Below, one piece after another: positions 10,718 to 22,254 of a stretch of 64,000 bases of DNA. Below the pieces are notes generated by a model, which worked only from the letters and a program-made list of their open reading frames with translations, was not told where the DNA came from and ran no database searches. This DNA is from Aspidapion aeneum. Taxonomy: Eukaryota > Arthropoda > Insecta > Coleoptera > Brentidae. Positions within the stretch are counted from its first letter, which is position 1. Every line of letters begins with the position of its first letter. Where the stretch lies: NCBI GenBank assembly GCA_963576565.1, contig OY755040.1, positions 24,122,543-24,186,542 of the forward strand. The letters are read 5' to 3'. The translations under genes and the position numbers were made by a program.

Positions 10718-11022
10718 TCACTGAATAACAGCACTTTCTATATGAGAGTACCCCCTCCCAGAAAGAAAAGCTTTCTACATGCCTGCCTTCCGTTAACTTT
10801 AATAAAAGTAACAACGTGACGGAGCTTAACCTCAATCTTTACCTCGAAGGAAATTATCTCAACAAAAATGCCTTGCCGAGTTGATTTGTGTTTTTGACAA
10901 ATGAAGCACCAATAATAATAGCGCTTTCTATATGAGAGTACCCCCTCTCAGAAAGAACAGCTATCTACGTGCCTGCCTTCCGTTAACTTTAATAAAAGTA
11001 AAAACGTGACGGAGCTTTACTG
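10718..11022. repeat. Tandem duplication split by a mariner scrap
   Basis: Units at 10718-10828 and 10913-11022 share tttctatatgagagtacccc, cctgccttccgttaac and acgtgacggagctt. Between them (about 10830-10908) lies a fragment matching the start of the mariner coding region (atgccttgccgagttgattt), as at 11480-11525 and in the 62.5-kb mariner. The antisense ORF at 10620-10835 is not conserved in the second unit. Confidence 0.65.
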
Positions 11023-11310
11023 CGCCGGCGTAGAATAAAGATAAGGGTAACAGACTGGTAAAAAGCCTGACTTAAAACACCCTAATATAACGGTTGCGTT
11101 GATTGAATAATACGGTTACTCAATCAACAACAAAACTATGGGGTAGCTGTAATTTTGTGAGTGATGTAATTTAATATAGTGCCAACCGCAAATTAAATGG
11201 GTTTCTCCCTAAAACATCTGGACAGGGCGTTTGTCTTAACTGGGAAATAATTGGGATTAACCCAAAATTGGACTCAACGATACCTTACTTATTTAAATCA
11301 GCTTACTATA

Positions 11311-12455
11311 CGAAAGCTCTTTTTTATATTTTGCATATTAGAACATAGATGGCGACAATGATATTGTCGTTACTAAAACTTAACCTTAATCTTCACCTAA
11401 CCTAAGTTCAAAACAAATCAGTCGAAAAATTAAATTAAGAACATTTTCGGGCTATAATTTTTTACAACATTTGAAGGTATCCCAACAAGAATACCATGCC
11501 GAGTTGATTTGCCGTTTCTGTATTGAAGCACCACATCAGTCGATAGTTTCTCATGATATGGAGAATTTAAGCCTAGACGGATTTGCCTTAGCGACCAAGT
11601 GCACTAGAAATGGCTGTCACCCAGGAGAACATGATTGCTGTGTGCATGCTCATCACGGAAGATCGACATGTAACATATCGCGAGATTTAGGTTTCATTGG
11701 GGATTTCAAAGACCTTAAATCAAAAAATTTTGCATGAAGGATCTGTTAACCAAAGAACAGAGAGAAGCTAGGGTCAATTGGCGTCCGAAAGTTCTAGTCC
11801 TTTTTGAGGCAGGAAACTCGAAAAACGTGTACAGCATTGTCAGTTGTGATGAATCGTGAAATAACTCATATGAACCTAAATATAAACGACAGTCAAATGT
11901 TTGGGTGTTCCAAGATGAAGAATATTAAGCCGAAATAAGTCAGCCGTTCTCGAAGTGTATCCAAAAAAATGGTCGTGACATTTGTCTCACCAGCAGGTCA
12001 TGTAACAACAATTCTTCTGGAAGATCAAATGAAGGACTGTTACTGCCATTTGATACATCACCATTTGTTTGCCGAAAGGCATCGCTTAGCTTCCAAAAAC
12101 GAACCCTAAAAGACGAATCATCCTCCACCAAGACAATGCAAGTTCGCACAAAGCATAAAAAACTATTGAATTTATACCAACAAATAATATAATAAATAAT
12201 TTTCCGAAAATCAAGAATGGACTGCGTGGTCAAAGATTTCAGTTGCCAGGGCAAGTAGTCGACGCCTTCAAGAATGCAATTTTGACAGTACCAACAAACG
12301 AGTGGAATTGCAGCTTTGACAACTGGTTTGAACGCCTGCAAAACTGCCTTAATTTTTGTGGAGAATACTTCGAGAAACAATTATACTTTAAGTCTTTAAA
12401 AGTGATTTACTGTTTTATTCCAGCTGAATATGCAATGCATAAAAGCACATTCCCT
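11311..12455 (+). pseudogene. mariner-type element 1, dead transposase
   Basis: About 1.15 kb, close to the usual ~1.3 kb mariner size. The 5' end (cgaaagctcttttttatatt) follows a TA and aligns with the 5' end of the mariner at 62660. The shared ggcgac..gtcgttact and atgccgagttgattt blocks and the 3' gtggagaatacttcgagaaa block line up in order with that copy. The frame at 11471-11737 covers the start of the transposase (gccgagttgatttgccg, gaagcaccacatcag), but frameshifts and stops follow throughout. The 79- to 146-codon ORFs at 11940-12482 are shadows on both strands. No intact D,D34D catalytic core can be read. Confidence 0.75.
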
Positions 12456-13918
12456 GATCCCGCAAGAGACTTTTACTGTTAATTTTTCTAATTTACCTGC
12501 TTGTCTGTTCCTTCCGTTGTTTATTTCTTATTTTCTAAACCGACCGGAAAAGAAGCACTGTCCGTAAAATTTTTGGTACGTAAGCTGTCACAGGCAGATC
12601 CTTTTGGAAAACTTTCCGGTCCGACCAGGGACCGGTGTAAAACCAAGAGACCGGACAATCTTTAACCGGTTCCTCTTCCGTCGGTCGTCCGCTATGCGTC
12701 GGACGGCCAACTACAATCGCGTGCGGAAAAGTGACAGTTTCCGCACTAGTAAGGAAATATACTATTCTGTTTTTAGTGCTTTATATTGATTTAAAAAAAA
12801 TATACGCACGATACACGACCGGAAACTAACTTTTCAGGCCTCTTCAGGTTTACAGGTCTCGCCTGTAAATTTCCTTGGTAAACCTGTAAAGTTCACGTAA
12901 GGTCGGTAAATTCGGGGGGCTAGTGCCACAGGTTATCATAAGTGTTAACTTGATGGGAGAATATCAAAAGAAATTACCACAGTCAGTAATAATCTGTTTT
13001 GGGGGGGGGGGGGGGTAAATTTCGAGCTAGGGGGGCTTAGCCCCCCTTAGACCCTTCCTAATTGCGCCTCTGGGGTCTAGTAACGTAAATACCTATTTTA
13101 CCAGTTACCATTATTTGTAATGTGCATCCCAAGATATCTCTTTTTATTAAATGTTCACTTTGTATAATAACTTTATTTGTTTGACTGATTTCAAAAAAGC
13201 AAACTTTTTGGGCAGGAAAGAATTTTAAAAAATCTCGTCATTTTGTTTTTAAGGATGACGAATGTGTTTAGAGTTACAAATTATTTTATCTTCGATTCTT
13301 TTTATGTTATCGACAAAAATTTTAGTGTAAATAGTGTAAATACACTGGTTTCTAGCCTAAATCAACAAGGTATATTAACTATAAAAGTCCTTTTTGAAAT
13401 ATGAATATTAAACCAAAAACCCTTTTTACCCTGAATTGGCGCCAATTACCAATTATTTATTTATTCATATTTATTTAGTCATAAGTACCAAACGTTTTTA
13501 ATTTTTAACCTATTTTTCATTATGTTGTTTAATTATCGCCCCAATTGTTATAAAACGAAAAAATCGCACCGTCAGAATGGGCTTTAGACCGTATGACACT
13601 TCAAAATTTAAAGAAAAGCAACCATGTTCTTTTTGTGTATTTTATTCAATGTTTTTATTGCTATATCATGCATGCTTTTCAAACAAGATGAATTGAAGTT
13701 AATCAGACTAAAATGTGTGCTTGTTATTATTATGTTTGAAGGCAAAAAGAAAATAAATAAACATTTTCCACACCGTGTACAGAACCGACTTTAGTACACT
13801 TGAGTCGAGGTTTAATTTGTTTTAAAATAACTAGGCAAAAATTACTACCACTGAACAAATGTGGTTTCTACGAATTTTCAAAAATGCTAAATTACGATTG
13901 ATTGTTTTTTTTAAAATG
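12456..13918. other. Unassigned; GC-rich patch and poly-G tract
   Basis: 12530-12900 is GC-richer and contains many ccggt/accgg and cggacgg words, but the 61-codon ORF at 12604-12789 has no recognisable domain. 13001-13075 has a long G run followed by the small hairpin aggggggcttagcccccct, resembling G-rich MITE ends. The rest is AT-rich with no gene seen. Confidence 0.35.
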
Positions 13919-15846
13919 ATATACAGCGTGTACCAAAACTAATGGTACATAGCTAAACTGTAGATTCCCTGGGTCAAAGTATTACGATTTAGCCATACTT
14001 ACCTTAGTTCAAAAGTTCGTACTAACCGAGATACAGGGTGTTAAACTTTATTTTTTCAATTCAATTTTCTTTAATAACTTTTTTACTAATTAATATTTTT
14101 GCAAAAATTAACCAGCGTGTAAGTTCTTTTGAAATTGGCAAGCCGTACAGTGTACAGGGTGTTCCCTGGACCACTAGCATTGCATTAAAATCAGTGACTT
14201 TTTTTGTGCCTTGGTGTATACCAGTTTTTATGTAAAATAATGGTTTTCTTTTTTTTTGTGTAAAAAAGTTATAGTGTTTTAAAGTCGCTCAGAGCAACGG
14301 TTTTTGAAATTTTTGCATTTAAAATTTTTATTCCATGTGAGTGATATGCCTAATTTATGTATGATACTTTCTTCAATTCATTCTACCAATTAATATTTTT
14401 GCAAAAACTAACCAGCATGTAGGTTTTTCTGAAATTTGCAAGACGATTCCGTTATAAAATTTGATGAACAATGTACAGGGTGTTCTTTGGACCACTACCA
14501 TTGCATTAAAATCATCAGTGTATTTTTTTGTGCCTCGGTGTATAGTTAAGCAGGTTTTTAAACAGAATATTATTTTTATTATTAAATAATTATTAATAAC
14601 AAAAAGAAATAAAAATTATACATATTTTATTGCAACAACAAATTTTTAGATAGAAAAATAAAAAAATCTACAATAAATGTTCAAAATGGCCACCGTTAAC
14701 CTGAATACATTTGTTTATTCGCTTATTATACGAACGTCTGATTTTAAAATAAAGATTTACATTGCATAACTTAGTTGCTGAGAGCGCTTAAGAAATTTCA
14801 TATTTTTTTTAATAAATAATAAAATATTAATTTTATTGATAATTAAAATTTTCTTTCAAAACAATAAAAAAATACTTGCATTAATAAAGTATACGTACTT
14901 ACCATTTTTAAAAAAACTAATACGAAGAGCTTTTTGTTCCTCATTATAAACAAAGCCCTACACAGTTGCAATAATGAACAGATAACACACTTAATTCAAG
15001 AACCAGCCTGTATATTTTTTAACTTAATATTTCTTAAGAAAACATCCAATCTTGGAATGCTATAAAAAAGTATTGATTATAGCTAATATGTATGAAGTAG
15101 GTAAGAATTTAATCAAAAATCTTTTACGCATACAATAAAAACTTCTAATTTAAATATCTTGAAAACCGTTGCTCTAAGCGATATCTAAACACTATAACAT
15201 TTTTACTTAAATAAAATAAAAAATTTATGTTTTTAATAGAATCTTGTATACACCGAGGAACAAAAAGTTAGACCTATTTTAATGTAACGGTACCGACCCA
15301 GAGAACACCCTGTATAATATTTATTTTCTTAACCACAATTAAGTTGTCCATGCCCAAAAACCACCAAACCGATTTTTTTGTGCAAAATTATTAATTAGTA
15401 GAAAAAATTGAAGAAAGTATCATACATAAATTAGGCATTAACCGTTGCTATGAGCGACTTTAAAACAGTATAACTTTTTTACATAAAAAGGATGGGAAAA
15501 CCATTATTTTACATAAAAAGTGGTGTACACTGAGGCACAACAAAAATACACTGATTTTTATGCAGTGGTGGTGGTCTAAGGAACACCTTGTACATTGTAC
15601 ATCAAATTTTTCAACGGAATCGTTTTGACAATTTAAAAAAAACTTAAATACTGGTTAGTTTTTGCAAAAATATTAATTATTAAAAAAGTTATTAAAGAAA
15701 ATCGAATTGAAAGAATAAAGTTTAACACCCTGTATCTCGGTTAGTACGAACTTTTGGACTAAGGTAAGTATGGCTAAATCGTAATATTTTGACCCAGGGA
15801 ATCTACAGTTTAACTAAGTACCATTAGTTCTGGAACACCCTGTATA
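13919..15846. mobile_element. 1.9-kb foldback element with long inverted arms
   Basis: The left end atacagcgtgtaccaaaac and the right end (complement tatacagggtgttccagaac) continue inward in parallel for well over 130 bp (aatggtac.tag, gattccctgggtcaaa, ccgagatacagggtgtt). Further inverted matches extend to about 14580 and 15140 (acagggtgttc..ggaccacta, cctcggtgta, gcgacttt). ORFs such as 14038-14235 lie in the arms. No transposase is seen. Superfamily is uncertain. Confidence 0.7.
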
Positions 15847-16040
15847 TAGTTAAGGCAAGATTTCGGAAAATCCATTTTCTAGAAGCATTTATATTACTTC
15901 TTGGTAAATGGTCAATTCCCTCTATTTCGACCACGCTGAATCCGAATATCCTTGTTGCCACCTCGAAATGTTGACAGGGGCTGACTGAAGACGGCGGCCA
16001 ACATGGCATACACAGGTGTACATTCAAACTATATATTTAT
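15847..16040. repeat. Terminal fragment of repeat S
   Basis: The segment aaggcaagatttcggaaaat through ctgaatccgaatatccttgttgcc matches the inverted end of element S at 23790-23925. It abuts the foldback element directly. The antisense 67-codon ORF here is a shadow. Confidence 0.65.
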
Positions 16041-16457
16041 ATAATTAAAAAATAATATCGAATTAGTTTTTTTTTTAATGGCTGCCAAAACCTCCAAACC
16101 TCCAAAAACTAAGCTTCTATGAGAAAAATTATTGTAATATACTTTGTTGTAGGCAATAAAATTTCCTTTTTAACAAGGTATAACTCACGAAGGTCAGACT
16201 GATAAACTCTCCAGCGGCAAAAAAAGTGAAAACATACCTATGATTTATTCGATTTTCTATACCAAGATTTATTCGATTTTTTTTAAAATGATGTCTACAG
16301 AAAAACATAACATAATTTTTCAGGGGCGTGCAGTCCATGTAAGCAAGGGAAGCATTGCTTCCCTTAAGAAATCAGATATAATAAAAATAAATTGTTAATT
16401 TCACTATTAAAACTTAACATAATTAGACTGTATCAGAAGCAATATATTTTGCTCATA

Positions 16458-16961
16458 TAGTTTTTGCAAAGTCAGTTGAACAAAGGTTAAAGCCGACCAT
16501 CGGCATATCCTTTAAAGAAAGTGACATGGGCGGCATAGATAGCGGTAGATATACTAATGAAAATTAGTTCATTTAATTATGGCCTAAACTAAAGAAATAA
16601 AAATTGATAATAAAACTTTCTATTCCTATACCTACAGAAACGACACTGATTTATTTTCGAACTCTGCATACTGCCGACTAAAGGGGTCCCGCAAAGAACA
16701 CCGGAAAGCAATTAAAAGCGCATCTCAAAAAAATCTGCCAATCAGGTGTGGTCCATCCACCTGGGCTGGGTCGGTCAGAAAACAAATAGTTTGTGCTCGG
16801 ACCGCAAAGAGCCGCGCCTTTTCTCTATCGGTAGGGTTGAAATTATACCAGGAAGATTTTATATGAATTTGGATAACTTTTGAAGGGCAGAATACAGCAA
16901 AATTTCATTAAATCGATAGAACCCCGTATTAGGAGCATTTCAGGTGACTTTGCAAAAACTA
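16458..16961. mobile_element. MITE G copy 1 (TA duplication)
   Basis: TAGTTTTTGCAAAGTCA and its inverse TGACTTTGCAAAAACTA bound a 504-bp unit flanked by TA. A second copy at 58915-59404 shares the interior (aaggttaaagccgaccatcg, tctgccaatcaggtg). Tc1/mariner-like non-autonomous element. Confidence 0.8.
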
Positions 16962-17216
16962 TACCTATGTACTAAAAAAGCGGCATCTTATGTTATATAC
17001 TCAGAGTAATAACATATATATTATTACTCTAAGGTTATATACCTATATGTATATAAAAGAAGGGCGTTTAAGAAAAGACAACCATGTAAGGAGTTATCTT
17101 TGTCGTACGCGTAGAAAATAAATAAGAATTCATTGACTGTCGGTCTTGATTTGACCGGGCAGCAGCGTTGCATTCGGCAGAGACGATTGCTTCATCTCTC
17201 GTTAGGTTAAACGGGT

Positions 17217-17815
17217 AGGGGACGATTCGCCGCGGCCGATTCGCCGCAGCCGATTTGCAGCGGGGACAATTTGCCGCCGGCCGATTCGCCGCGGTTCCAC
17301 AATGGCGCACTTTCTTATTAATAAACCGATTTGCCCTGAACTTGAAACATCGATGTTTCAAGTTTGAGGCAAATCGGTTTATAAATAAGAAAGTGCGCCA
17401 TTGTGGAACCGCCATTTTGATTTTTTAAAATTTAAGTTAAAAATAATAATCAACGACCCGAAAGATCCCAAAGTTCCGAGTTTGATGGCAAGTCGGTTCA
17501 TAAATAGGAAAATCCATTTTTATTTTTTTTGTGAAAGTGAAAAATAATAATCAGCGACCTGATAGATCGCAAGTGTCCGAGTTTGATGCATATCGGTTCA
17601 TAAATGGAAAAATCCACAATTTTGGATCCGCCATTTTATTTATTTTTCTAATAAAAAAATGTTTGAAAAAGTTATGATCAAAGAAATATATTTTATGAAG
17701 TCAAGGTAAATAAAACTGTTTAAACAATTGCCAATGGTAATATCATAGAACAAAAAATCTCGCGGCGAATTATCCCCGCGGCGAATCGGCAGCGGCGAAT
17801 TGTCCCATGCCTAGG
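17217..17815. repeat. Repeat C, second copy
   Basis: GC-rich runs of the type cgccgcggccgattcgccgc occur at 17217-17292 and 17761-17812. They bracket an AT-rich body with repeated ccgccattttgat, aataataatca.cgacc and ggttcataaat phrases, also seen near 6600-6700 and 21480-21500. The 115-codon antisense ORF at 17068-17415 spans the palindrome and is not a gene. Confidence 0.6.
17293..17410. repeat. 118-bp near-perfect palindrome
   Basis: The arms run from ggttccacaatggcgcactt inward to acatcgatgt, whose centre lies between 17351 and 17352. About 4 mismatches are seen in 59 paired positions and there is essentially no loop. It lies at the junction of the GC-rich C array (17217-17292) and its AT-rich body. 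Confidence 0.9.
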
Positions 17816-18174
17816 TTAAACATAGTGGGCGGTCAATGAATGCAAGCCTAATGCGAGAAATTCGGTTCGCGCGATGTAGCCTTGAAATAAGCAGTCTGTT
17901 TGTTGGATTATGTACATACGCGTTTCACAATGACGTGCCAGCAAGAAGCTTCGATTTCGCTAAAGGATATTGCAACGGCCGTTGTGTTTTTTCATTAACA
18001 AAAAGTTTTTTTCCCAAAGTTTTAATGAAAATATAATTAGGTACCTATCATAAATAACGGTAGGAAAAGCACGAAATTAAAGTTTACCGAAAACTAAAAA
18101 AGATAGAAAAATGCAAAGAAGCAAATTTAAAAAAAAATAGCTTTCCTTGTTTTAAAATTCACCGCACGCCCCTA

Positions 18175-18860
18175 AAATTTTTTGTTATATAATTCACTTG
18201 AGAAAAAATTAAAACAACAAAATAAAAGCAAAAAACGTTTAATTCTCGCATTTAAACGAAGAGAACTAATAACCGAACGGTCGACCGCTTAAATTTGTTT
18301 AATGTTTCAATAAAAATGTTAAAAAATTATTGACGTGTCTTGGCTTCTTTCCAAAAAACGAAAAATCATAAAATTACCAAATTTTATTTTTTGATATTTT
18401 AATCGACCTTTTTATGTCAAACATTCATATATAATATTTTTCTTTTTTATAAGCTTGCGAATGATTAACCATAAGTTGGTAATTCCCTTCTGAAAAAGCT
18501 TTTTGGGGCTCCGACTAAACATTTTTTTTATCAAAAATAACGCCCGTCAAAAAACTTACGTGGTTTTGTTTCTTTTTCAAACAAATTAATATTCTATCTA
18601 GGTATCTATCTATAGTCTAAATTATACGCATTTGTAATGACTTCACCAGGTGAGAAAAATACGTATGGCGTAGATATTTTTGCCAAACAATGTTTTTTGA
18701 TTGACAGTGACGGATACTTCACATAACCAATTACCTACCTATTTAAATCATAGACACTACTTTTTTTTAAAGTTTATTGTCACCGCTGTTTAAAATATAA
18801 TAAACAAAGATAAACAAAAATGACGTCATTACAAATGGGTATAATTTGAACTATATCTAT
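18175..18860. other. Unassigned AT-rich DNA
   Basis: No ORF, repeat match or structural feature that I can support in these ~690 bases. Confidence 0.4.
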
Positions 18861-18861
18861 T

Positions 18862-20370
18862 TAGCTTTTTTCAATCCATGTTTGGACACAGGCCTCCCCC
18901 AATCATTTACGTAATATTACGTATATGCCCCTAATATCTTCCACTCTTCTCTGTCTGTCGCCGTGTTCATCCATCTAGTTCCCGCGTGTTTCTTGAAATC
19001 GTCCGGCCTTCTCATTTTGAGTCTTCCCCTACTTCTTTTATTTTCCCAAGGTCTCCAGTTTACAATACATTTGTTCCATCGATCGTCTTTCTGTCTGATA
19101 TTATGAACGGCAAATTTCCATTTTAATTTTGGTACTTCTCCTCTGTCATCCCTTACTTTTGTTTTATTTCTTATCGATTCATTTCTTTTTCTATCTGTTA
19201 GCTTTATATGTAACATTTATCTTTCCATTGATCTTTGGGCTTTTGTTCCTTATCCATGTTTGATTTTGTAAGTGTCCAGGTCTAAGATCCATAAGTAAGT
19301 ACAGGAAGGATACATTGCTTATACACTTTCGTTTTGTGGTACTGAGAATATTTTTTATTTCTTAATATGTAGCTTAATTTACCGAATGCTGCCCAGGCCA
19401 ATCTTACTCGTCTCTTGATTTCAGCTGTTTGGTTTTCTTTTTTCAGTTTAATAATTTGTCCCAGGTATATATATTCCTCTACTTGTTCTTTTTTCTTTTG
19501 GTTTATTCTGACCGTAATATATTAATCTGTGTTTTTTATGATTTTAGTTTTAGTGTAGTTGTACTTAAGTCTATATTTTTAGCTGCTGCATCCAGTTCTT
19601 TCAGCATTTTTATCAGTCCTTCTTTCTTGTTGGTTATTACGGCGATATCATCAGCATATCTTAGGTGGTTCAAGAATTCTCCATTTAATTTGATGCCTAT
19701 TTCTTCCTAATCTAAGCTTTTAAAAACATCTTCTAGGGCCTGGTTAAATTATTTAGAGGATATTGTGTCACCCTGTCTGACACCTCTTCTTATGCGGATT
19801 GGCTTGGTTCCTTCATGGATTTTGATTGATGTTGTTGCATCGCTATATATATATATATATATATATATATTGGCTATTAAGTATCCGTGATCTATTCGGC
19901 TATTAATTAAAGACGCTTTTACTGCCCAGTGCTCAATTCTATCGAAAACTTTTTCGAAGTCTATAAGCGCAATATATTGTGGAATGTTATATTCGTTGGC
20001 TCGTTCTATTAGGATTTTCATGCTTAATAAGTGGTCAACTGTACTGAAACCTTTTCTAAAGCCTGTTTGTTCCTTTGATTGATATCCGTCAAATTTTATT
20101 TTCGTGAAAAGCTTATAAATTACATTAAGGAGTGTTATAGGTCGATAGTTTTTTAGGTCTCCTCTATCGCCTTTCTTGTATAGAATAATGGTTACGAATT
20201 ATTTCCTGTTGTTTGGGATTACTTTTTCTTTTAGTATTTTATGCAAGATAATTTGGAGGGTATTAACTACAGCTTTACCACCGTATTTGAGCATTTCTGC
20301 CGTTACTCCATCTTTTCCAGGTGTTTTGTTATTTTTCATTTTCTTTAATTCTCTCTTTATTTAACTTTAA
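18862..20370 (-). pseudogene. LINE (RTE-like) reverse transcriptase remnant
   Basis: Read on the minus strand from 20370: NNKTPGKDGVTAEMLKYGGK, then a PITLLNVIYKLFT-type block. Next come TGFRKGFSTVDHL, the 90-codon frame at 20021-19749 (ERANEYNIPQYIALIDFEKV, then RRGVRQGDTIS) and the C-terminal WNKCIVNWRPWENKRSRGR, with TRWMNTATDREEWK near 18950. These are the finger, palm and C-terminal parts of a non-LTR reverse transcriptase. The frame is broken many times, a (TA)n tract sits at 19844-19871, and the catalytic YADD-type box region is damaged (plus gcatatctta near 19655). The 3' end aaaaaagctaaatagata matches that of the copy ending near 30075. Clade assignment is from general resemblance. 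Confidence 0.8.
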
Positions 20371-20374
20371 ATAA

Positions 20375-21007
20375 AGAAAAAATAAATAAATATTAACCCG
20401 CAAAAAGTAGCGCCAAAGTTCCACTTAAAGTCGCCACCCTGTATAAAAGAGTTCGCCCAAGTTATTAAAGAAGGCTATGACCGGTCCTGGCCAAACACAC
20501 GATAAGGTTAACCTTTGCTTACAAGCATTATAACTATAAGCAATGCCTTTGCGTCATAGCAATATAATAACAGCAGAGCTGTTTGTTAAATTTAGAAATT
20601 TTTGAAACATTTATCGTTATTGATAAAATTTTGGGAAATTGGCTCATATATTGCTGAAAAATTCACTTGTTACGATACATTTGCCAAAATTTTCTTGCAG
20701 TCTGGTAAAAGAGATCTGTAGATTACTGAAATGGATAAGCCCTGAAATATCTAAAAAAACTAATCTACCGATTTTAAAACATAAACAAGAATATCCATCT
20801 CTTTAGCATACTGACAGCAACACAAAAAAATCCGAAAAATGGTATGTCTTTGAGTTGTTTTATCTGTGAGTTTTTTTTTTGTCAGCCTACAGTCAGCATC
20901 TTTTTATCCAAAGACAGTGACAGTTATACCTACATGACATGTTTACTTTTTAATATATTTCTGGTTAGGGAAAGTCACAAAAGTCTAACTGCGTATTGCA
21001 AGGACTA
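20375..21007. other. Unassigned; no gene supported
   Basis: AT-rich. ORFs at 20176-20364 (inside the LINE) and 20844-21035 have no recognisable domain. Confidence 0.35.
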
Positions 21008-21016
21008 TACAAAGCC

Positions 21017-21871
21017 CAAGGTCTATAGAGGATAGGTTGCCTGGTAACTCTATGGTCGAAGCGGAGTGAGAGGTGCCAGCGCGTCATTTGGAGTGCCCCA
21101 ATTTGATTAGAGCGCATTGTTTACATGTGTTTTTAAGTATTTTTAATCTACAATCGTTTATTTTTTACATTTGTGGTGTTTCTTCTTCGGACTATATTTA
21201 TTTAAATACTTGTTCTAGTTTATACCTATACTTTCTACTTGTACTTATTTTAAGCTAAAAGCTTTCCAAGACATTGTTCCTTTGGGATATTTGGTATAAG
21301 GTTAGTTTGAATTGAATTGAAAAAATGAATTCATTGCTTTCTAGATGTTAAAACGCCAGGAGCGGTCTAAGACAACTGGGCGCCGCCAACTCGGCACCGC
21401 CAACTCGGCACCGCAATCCGCTATTTTGCATCCGCCATTTGAATTTTTTTAAGCTTGAGGATAACAATCGTTTTAAAAATAAAGAAATCTGTCATTTTGG
21501 ATCCGCCATTCTTGTAATAAAAAACGTAACATGTATTGTTACAAGTATACCGGAACACTACACCTACCAAGTTTAAACACTCGACTTAATAGATTTAACT
21601 CTACTTATCAAAACCAAATCTCGAGAAAATTGCGTAAAGGATTTTTTGAAAATGTTTTTGTATAAATAGTATATTTATTTTGTTTTTTATCTGCACATTT
21701 TTTTTTGTCATATTTACATTTAAATCAATAAAGGAACACAAGAAACTTGAAGATTTCCTACTATATTAAATGCTATTTATTTAAATGGGAACTCCGGGTG
21801 ACGTGTTTCCCGCGCCTGAACAACTAGCTCTGATTGGTCAGTAAGTTACCAGGTAACCTCTATAGACCTTG
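21017..21871. mobile_element. Mutator-like TIR element H, copy 1
   Basis: The ends read CAAGGTCTATAGAGGATAGG and, inverted from the right, CAAGGTCTATAGAGGTTACC. The flanks tacaaagcc (21008-21016) and tacatagcc (21872-21880) match 8 of 9. Copy 2 at 56922-58166 shares both ends. A 9-bp duplication suits Mutator-like elements. Each end carries GTTGCCTGGTAAC or GTTACCAGGTAAC, an imperfect palindrome of X-box form. A repeat C fragment (21360-21540) lies inside. No transposase. Confidence 0.8.
21360..21540. repeat. Repeat C fragment inside H
   Basis: The ggcgccgccaactcggcacc direct repeats, then ccgccatttgaa and ggatccgccatt phrases, match repeat C at 6600 and 17400. They are absent from H copy 2. 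Confidence 0.55.
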
Positions 21872-21880
21872 TACATAGCC

Positions 21881-22254
21881 TAGAAAAAAAGAAAGTGTTT
21901 TCCACATAGCGTGTGACCACGTGATACGAAGCCGTAATTCTATTGGCTACGCATAAGAGACCTGCGTCAAAAGTTTAACCTTACCAAAGTTTACACAATA
22001 TTGTATAAACTTTGTACGGACTTTTCTTATGAAAATCTAACATGGCCGCGGGTATTCGATCGCTAATTGGTTGAAAGCCCTATGCTACGCGTTCTGCAGC
22101 TTATGCAAGTTTGTGTGTGATTAGTTTTACCCTGTTTTACCCACTACTATATTTTTAAAGAATTTCAGTGTTGCCAACAGAAATTGCCCCACGATGGCGG
22201 ACCTCCAAGTGATTTTCAGATATAATTCTTATTTAGCATAGCATATTACCTTTT
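21881..22254. other. Unassigned
   Basis: Contains cacatagcgtgtgaccacgt and a few CpG-containing words. No ORF or repeat partner was found in the window. Confidence 0.3.

Larger units (their letters stand above)
16321..18174. mobile_element. hAT-like element F with nested insertions
   Basis: The left end CAGGGGCGTGCAGTCC and the right end (complement TAGGGGCGTGCGGTGAAT) are inverted. Flanks taattttt (16313-16320) and aaattttt (18175-18182) match 7 of 8 but are low complexity. The 1.85-kb interior holds MITE G (16458-16961), a GC-rich repeat C array and a 118-bp palindrome. The 66-codon ORF at 17836-18036 has no recognised domain. No transposase is apparent, so it is non-autonomous or decayed. 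Confidence 0.65.

Noticed and set aside
11098..11130. Small hairpin gttgattga...tcaatcaac
   Set aside because: Only 9-bp arms, no second copy and no target duplication; common by chance in AT-rich DNA.
11940..12482. 146-codon antisense ORF and 79-codon sense ORF
   Set aside because: Both lie in the dead mariner; neither gives mariner motifs and homologous positions in the other mariner are closed.
13001..13016. Poly-G tract as a G-quadruplex regulatory element
   Set aside because: A plain homopolymer next to a degraded G-rich MITE end; length may also be unreliable in sequencing.
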